DNA of 15,344 bases, taken from NCBI GenBank assembly GCA_045132235.1, contig JBGURX010000064.1:1-15344 (forward strand), written 5' to 3'. The translations under genes were made by a program, and so were the position numbers. Shown here piece after piece: positions 13,453 to 15,344 of the stretch. Origin of the DNA: UBA1756 sp045132235 (GTDB lineage Bacteria; Bacteroidota; Bacteroidia; Bacteroidales; WCHB1-69). Positions within the stretch are counted from its first letter, which is position 1. Every line of letters starts with the position of its first letter. The notes below the pieces were generated by a model. That model saw only the letters and a program-made list of their open reading frames with translations, was not told the DNA's origin and ran no database searches.

Positions 13453-13460
13453 CAAAAGTA
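13453..13460 (-). promoter_or_regulatory. Probable -7 box (TACTTTTG) for the DUF456 gene
   Basis: Minus strand TACTTTTG fits TAnnTTTG and predicts a leader of about 18 nt before ATG 13428. It lies between the stop of the FISUMP gene and the DUF456 start, so the two genes are probably transcribed separately. Confidence 0.45.
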
Positions 13461-13506
13461 AGAAAAAAAATCAATACGATGGGTTTTACTCCCGCCTTTT
13501 TTACCC

Positions 13507-14925
13507 CTAATCTCGCAAGCAACGCACCGAGTATCCACAACCAGTAGGATATGCACTGCGAGTCACAACGGTGTAGTTGCAGTAAAGCTTCCTGGCGTAC
13601 ATATTGGAGGGAGAGGACTCTGTAGTGGTCCAAAAGATGGCTATGGCGCCAAAACAACTTTCATCCGTTGACATAGTGGGAAAGAAATAACCAGCCGGCA
13701 TACCACTGAAGTTCGTGGCATTGTTGTTCGCAGGCGTGTTGCCCACAGCGCAAACGTCCGATCCACTGCTCCAGCCGGTAGTACTTGCCAAAGATTTGGC
13801 GATGTTCGTGTTGATGCTATTGCATACGTATTGGTCCTGCTCTCCCAAGTAGTTGATGAGTTGCACCCATTCGGCATCACTCGGCACGTGCCAACCTACG
13901 GGACATATACCTTGCACACCGCTAGGGTTATTATTGGAGGGAGAGTCATTTCGCATGACCGCCGCATAGTTATATAACAAGCCGTATGTGTTCATGTTGG
14001 AGGAAGCGCTATTGGGGTATGACCAGGCCGCTATAGAAGATCCCCCCACGCCCTGCGGGATAGATACACCATCAGCATACTTCGTAGTTCTCAGATTCTC
14101 CCTCATCCAGCACTGCTCTCCTAACTCCACCGTGTTGTAAACATTATCGTCACGATCGACAAGGGTGGGGGTGCCAATACATGGCATACCATCGTTAGGA
14201 TTAGGCGCATAGGACCAATTCACAAAAAGTATAATGTCTTCTGAATTAGACTGTGTTTGCGTCAGAATTTGCCCTTCAATTTCCAATCCGTATTTTTCAG
14301 CAAAACCCTTGTAGGTCATTGAATCACCTTCTGCAAAGGGATGACAGATAACACCTTTAGCATTATTTTTGGTTGGGAATACCTGTCGATTCATCATTAC
14401 CATGCCTGTGTACTCAACTCTGTTGGCATCGGCCCTACCGTTGCATACCATTTTGATTGACGATGTCTTCCCGTTTTGGCGGACAGTCATTACATATGTG
14501 CCGACAGTGGATAAAGAAATATGGAATTGGTGTGAGCCAGGTTGTAAATACGAATATTCTTTTGTTCCTATAACCACCCGTCCATTAACATCTGTTATTT
14601 CCAATGTCACCTTCCCTGCATCGACTATGTCCAGTTGCACATCAGTGGCACCGTTGAACGGGTTAGGATTGTTCTGCGAAAGACCAAAAGACATTTTTTG
14701 AGCATAATCTTCGACACCGTTCCCCACCGTCAAGATGGCAATCGTATCAGGATAAATGATTGTTTCAGTCCAACCTTGTGACAGATTGGCAATCTCAATG
14801 CGCGATAATTGCACCCACGCATTACTGGCTGAATCCTGACCAGTGAATGAAAGGGTGAACGTTTGTGCGAAACCGACAGACAAAGACACAATGAAGACAC
14901 ATAAAAAAGAAGTTATTTTTTTCAT
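13507..14925 (-). CDS. FISUMP-domain secreted protein with internal T9SS-sorting-like module
   Basis: A 472-residue protein. Residues 1-20 are a signal peptide (MKKITSFLCVFIVSLSVGFA). Residues ~78-160 look like a type A T9SS sorting/FlgD-like beta-sandwich (MSFGLSQNNPNPFNGATDVQ, LEITDVNGRVVIG, SLSTVGTYVMTVRQNGKTSS), but placed near the N-terminus. Residues ~160-245 are a linker of unknown fold. Residues ~250-472 form a Fibrobacter succinogenes major paralogous (FISUMP) domain: VDRDDNVYNTVELGEQCWM, RENLRTTKYADG, YGLLYNYAAVM, CPVGWHVPSDAEW, FFPT and the closing GCGYSVRCLRD. FISUMP proteins are exported or surface proteins of rumen and gut bacteria without a settled function; the fold is related to formylglycine-generating-enzyme-like or C-type-lectin-like modules (from memory). 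Six cysteines in the FISUMP part may form disulfides. It ends in TAG. Confidence 0.92.
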   Translation of the reverse strand: MKKITSFLCVFIVSLSVGFAQTFTLSFTGQDSASNAWVQLSRIEIANLSQGWTETIIYPDTIAILTVGNGVEDYAQKMSFGLSQNNPNPFNGATDVQLDIVDAGKVTLEITDVNGRVVIGTKEYSYLQPGSHQFHISLSTVGTYVMTVRQNGKTSSIKMVCNGRADANRVEYTGMVMMNRQVFPTKNNAKGVICHPFAEGDSMTYKGFAEKYGLEIEGQILTQTQSNSEDIILFVNWSYAPNPNDGMPCIGTPTLVDRDDNVYNTVELGEQCWMRENLRTTKYADGVSIPQGVGGSSIAAWSYPNSASSNMNTYGLLYNYAAVMRNDSPSNNNPSGVQGICPVGWHVPSDAEWVQLINYLGEQDQYVCNSINTNIAKSLASTTGWSSGSDVCAVGNTPANNNATNFSGMPAGYFFPTMSTDESCFGAIAIFWTTTESSPSNMYARKLYCNYTVVTRSAYPTGCGYSVRCLRD

Positions 14926-14949
14926 GATGATGGTGTTTTATTTCCGCTG

Positions 14950-14957
14950 CAAATATA
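14950..14957 (-). promoter_or_regulatory. Probable -7 box (TATATTTG) for the FISUMP gene
   Basis: Minus strand TATATTTG fits TAnnTTTG and predicts a leader of about 18 nt before ATG 14925. Confidence 0.5.
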
Positions 14958-15030
14958 TGAATGATTTGCCCAATATACTATACTAATGCGCAATATTTTT
15001 ATGAAAATACTATTTTAATAGTGGTTTGAT

Positions 15031-15181
15031 GGAGGTTCCGCCACTCGCTTTGCGAGCGGCGGAATGGTGGCCGCCAATTAACCATTTATCGGTAGAGACG
15101 CCATAATATGACGTCTCTACAACAACCAGGAACAATCACACCCACCACCATTCCGCTGGCCTGACGGCCAGCGGAACCTCC
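15031..15181. repeat. Four-armed nested palindromic element
   Basis: Outer arms GGAGGTTCCGC (15031-15041) and GCGGAACCTCC (15171-15181) are perfect complements. Inner arms GCGGAATGGTGG (15059-15070) and CCACCATTCCGC (15145-15156) also pair perfectly. Three local hairpins lie within: TTCCGCCACTCGC with a TTT loop (15036-15064, one mismatch), GTAGAGACG/CGTCTCTAC (15092-15120), and TTCCGCTGGCC/GGCCAGCGGAA with a TGAC loop (15151-15176). The element can fold either as separate hairpins or as one long branched structure. No gene is credible here. Confidence 0.8.
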
Positions 15182-15344
15182 CGCAAGCGGTCGACGGGGG
15201 ATTATATATCCCTCCGCTGCCGCGGGCGGCCAAGCAAACATAAAGGCATTGCTGACGCAATGCTGCTTTATTGCTCGCCTCAAACCTTTCGCCCGCAAGC
15301 GGTCGACGGTTTTCCGCGAACAATAAAGGCGATGCTTTTTTGCA
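15180..15344. repeat. Direct repeats and hairpin continuing past the right edge
   Basis: The 18-bp sequence CCCGCAAGCGGTCGACGG occurs at 15180-15197 and again at 15292-15309, 112 bp apart. Between them lies a perfect hairpin GCATTGC-TGAC-GCAATGC (15246-15263), extended by ATAAAG and CTTTAT flanks. Near the edge ATAAAGGCGATGC (from ~15324) echoes the ATAAAGGCATTGC of that hairpin, as if a second, diverged unit begins. The tract has short open frames (15086-15323) but none with coding character. Confidence 0.65.

Noticed and set aside
12902..13657. A 251-residue minus-strand frame covering the DUF456 gene.
   Set aside because: It is in another frame over the DUF456 and FISUMP genes, Arg/Gly-rich and without any motif; DUF456 is unmistakable in its own frame.
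15180..15309. The 18-bp direct repeats as a CRISPR array.
   Set aside because: Only two copies, 112 bp apart, with structured sequence between them; no cas gene in the window.
15086..15323. Two overlapping short minus-strand frames at the right end.
   Set aside because: They arise from GC-rich palindromes and repeats; the translations are Arg/Gly/Ala-rich without a family pattern.

Overview
The window looks like a chromosomal stretch of a Bacteroidota bacterium, most likely a Bacteroidales relative. The signs are a protein with a C-terminal type IX secretion (T9SS) sorting domain, a PorT-like outer-membrane barrel, a TPR/PD40-propeller protein, a FISUMP-domain protein, a LemA/TPM pair, and repeated upstream boxes of the Bacteroidota sigma-factor type (TAnnTTTG) placed 6-30 nt before start codons. 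Most coding genes are moderately GC-rich, the spacers are AT-rich, and several genes of mobile or accessory type are more AT-rich than their neighbours.

Layout, left to right. (1) 1-387: the 5' part of a minus-strand gene running off the left edge, possibly a PD-(D/E)XK-like endonuclease. (2) 602-1879: a two-gene minus-strand cluster, an AT-rich PD-(D/E)XK-like protein followed by a small metallophosphoesterase. (3) 1932-2304: a palindromic intergenic repeat and a small two-CxxC protein gene broken by an in-frame TAG. (4) 2431-2919: a secreted protein of unknown function. (5) 3221-3871: a hicAB toxin-antitoxin operon with a palindrome overlapping its promoter. (6) 3894-3978: a second palindromic repeat that runs into the stop of the next gene. 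(7) 3974-5451: lemA and a TPM-domain membrane protein. (8) 5495-6838: a lone TolC-type outer-membrane efflux protein. (9) 6911-7228: a decayed remnant of a DUF4143-type ATPase. (10) 7268-7888: an ORF6N-domain protein. (11) 8097-9545: a flippase-type polysaccharide exporter, divergent from (12) 9634-11825: a translationally coupled pair encoding a TPR/PD40 periplasmic protein and a PorT-like barrel. (13) 11843-11874: a terminator hairpin between converging genes. (14) 11895-14925: three minus-strand genes, a T9SS cargo protein with a cleaved-adhesin-like domain, a DUF456 membrane protein, and a FISUMP protein with an internal sorting-domain-like module. (15) 14926-15344: no gene, but a dense set of nested palindromes and direct repeats.

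The genes do not form one pathway. The common theme is the cell envelope (efflux, polysaccharide export, T9SS-type surface proteins, an outer-membrane barrel), broken up by small accessory insertions (toxin-antitoxin, ORF6N, nuclease-like genes, two pseudogenes, palindromic repeats). I see no CRISPR array, tRNA, rRNA or intact transposase. The best candidates for something under-described are the four-armed palindromic element at the right end, the interspersed palindromic repeats, the TPR/PD40 plus PorT-like pair, and the FISUMP protein with its internal sorting-like domain.
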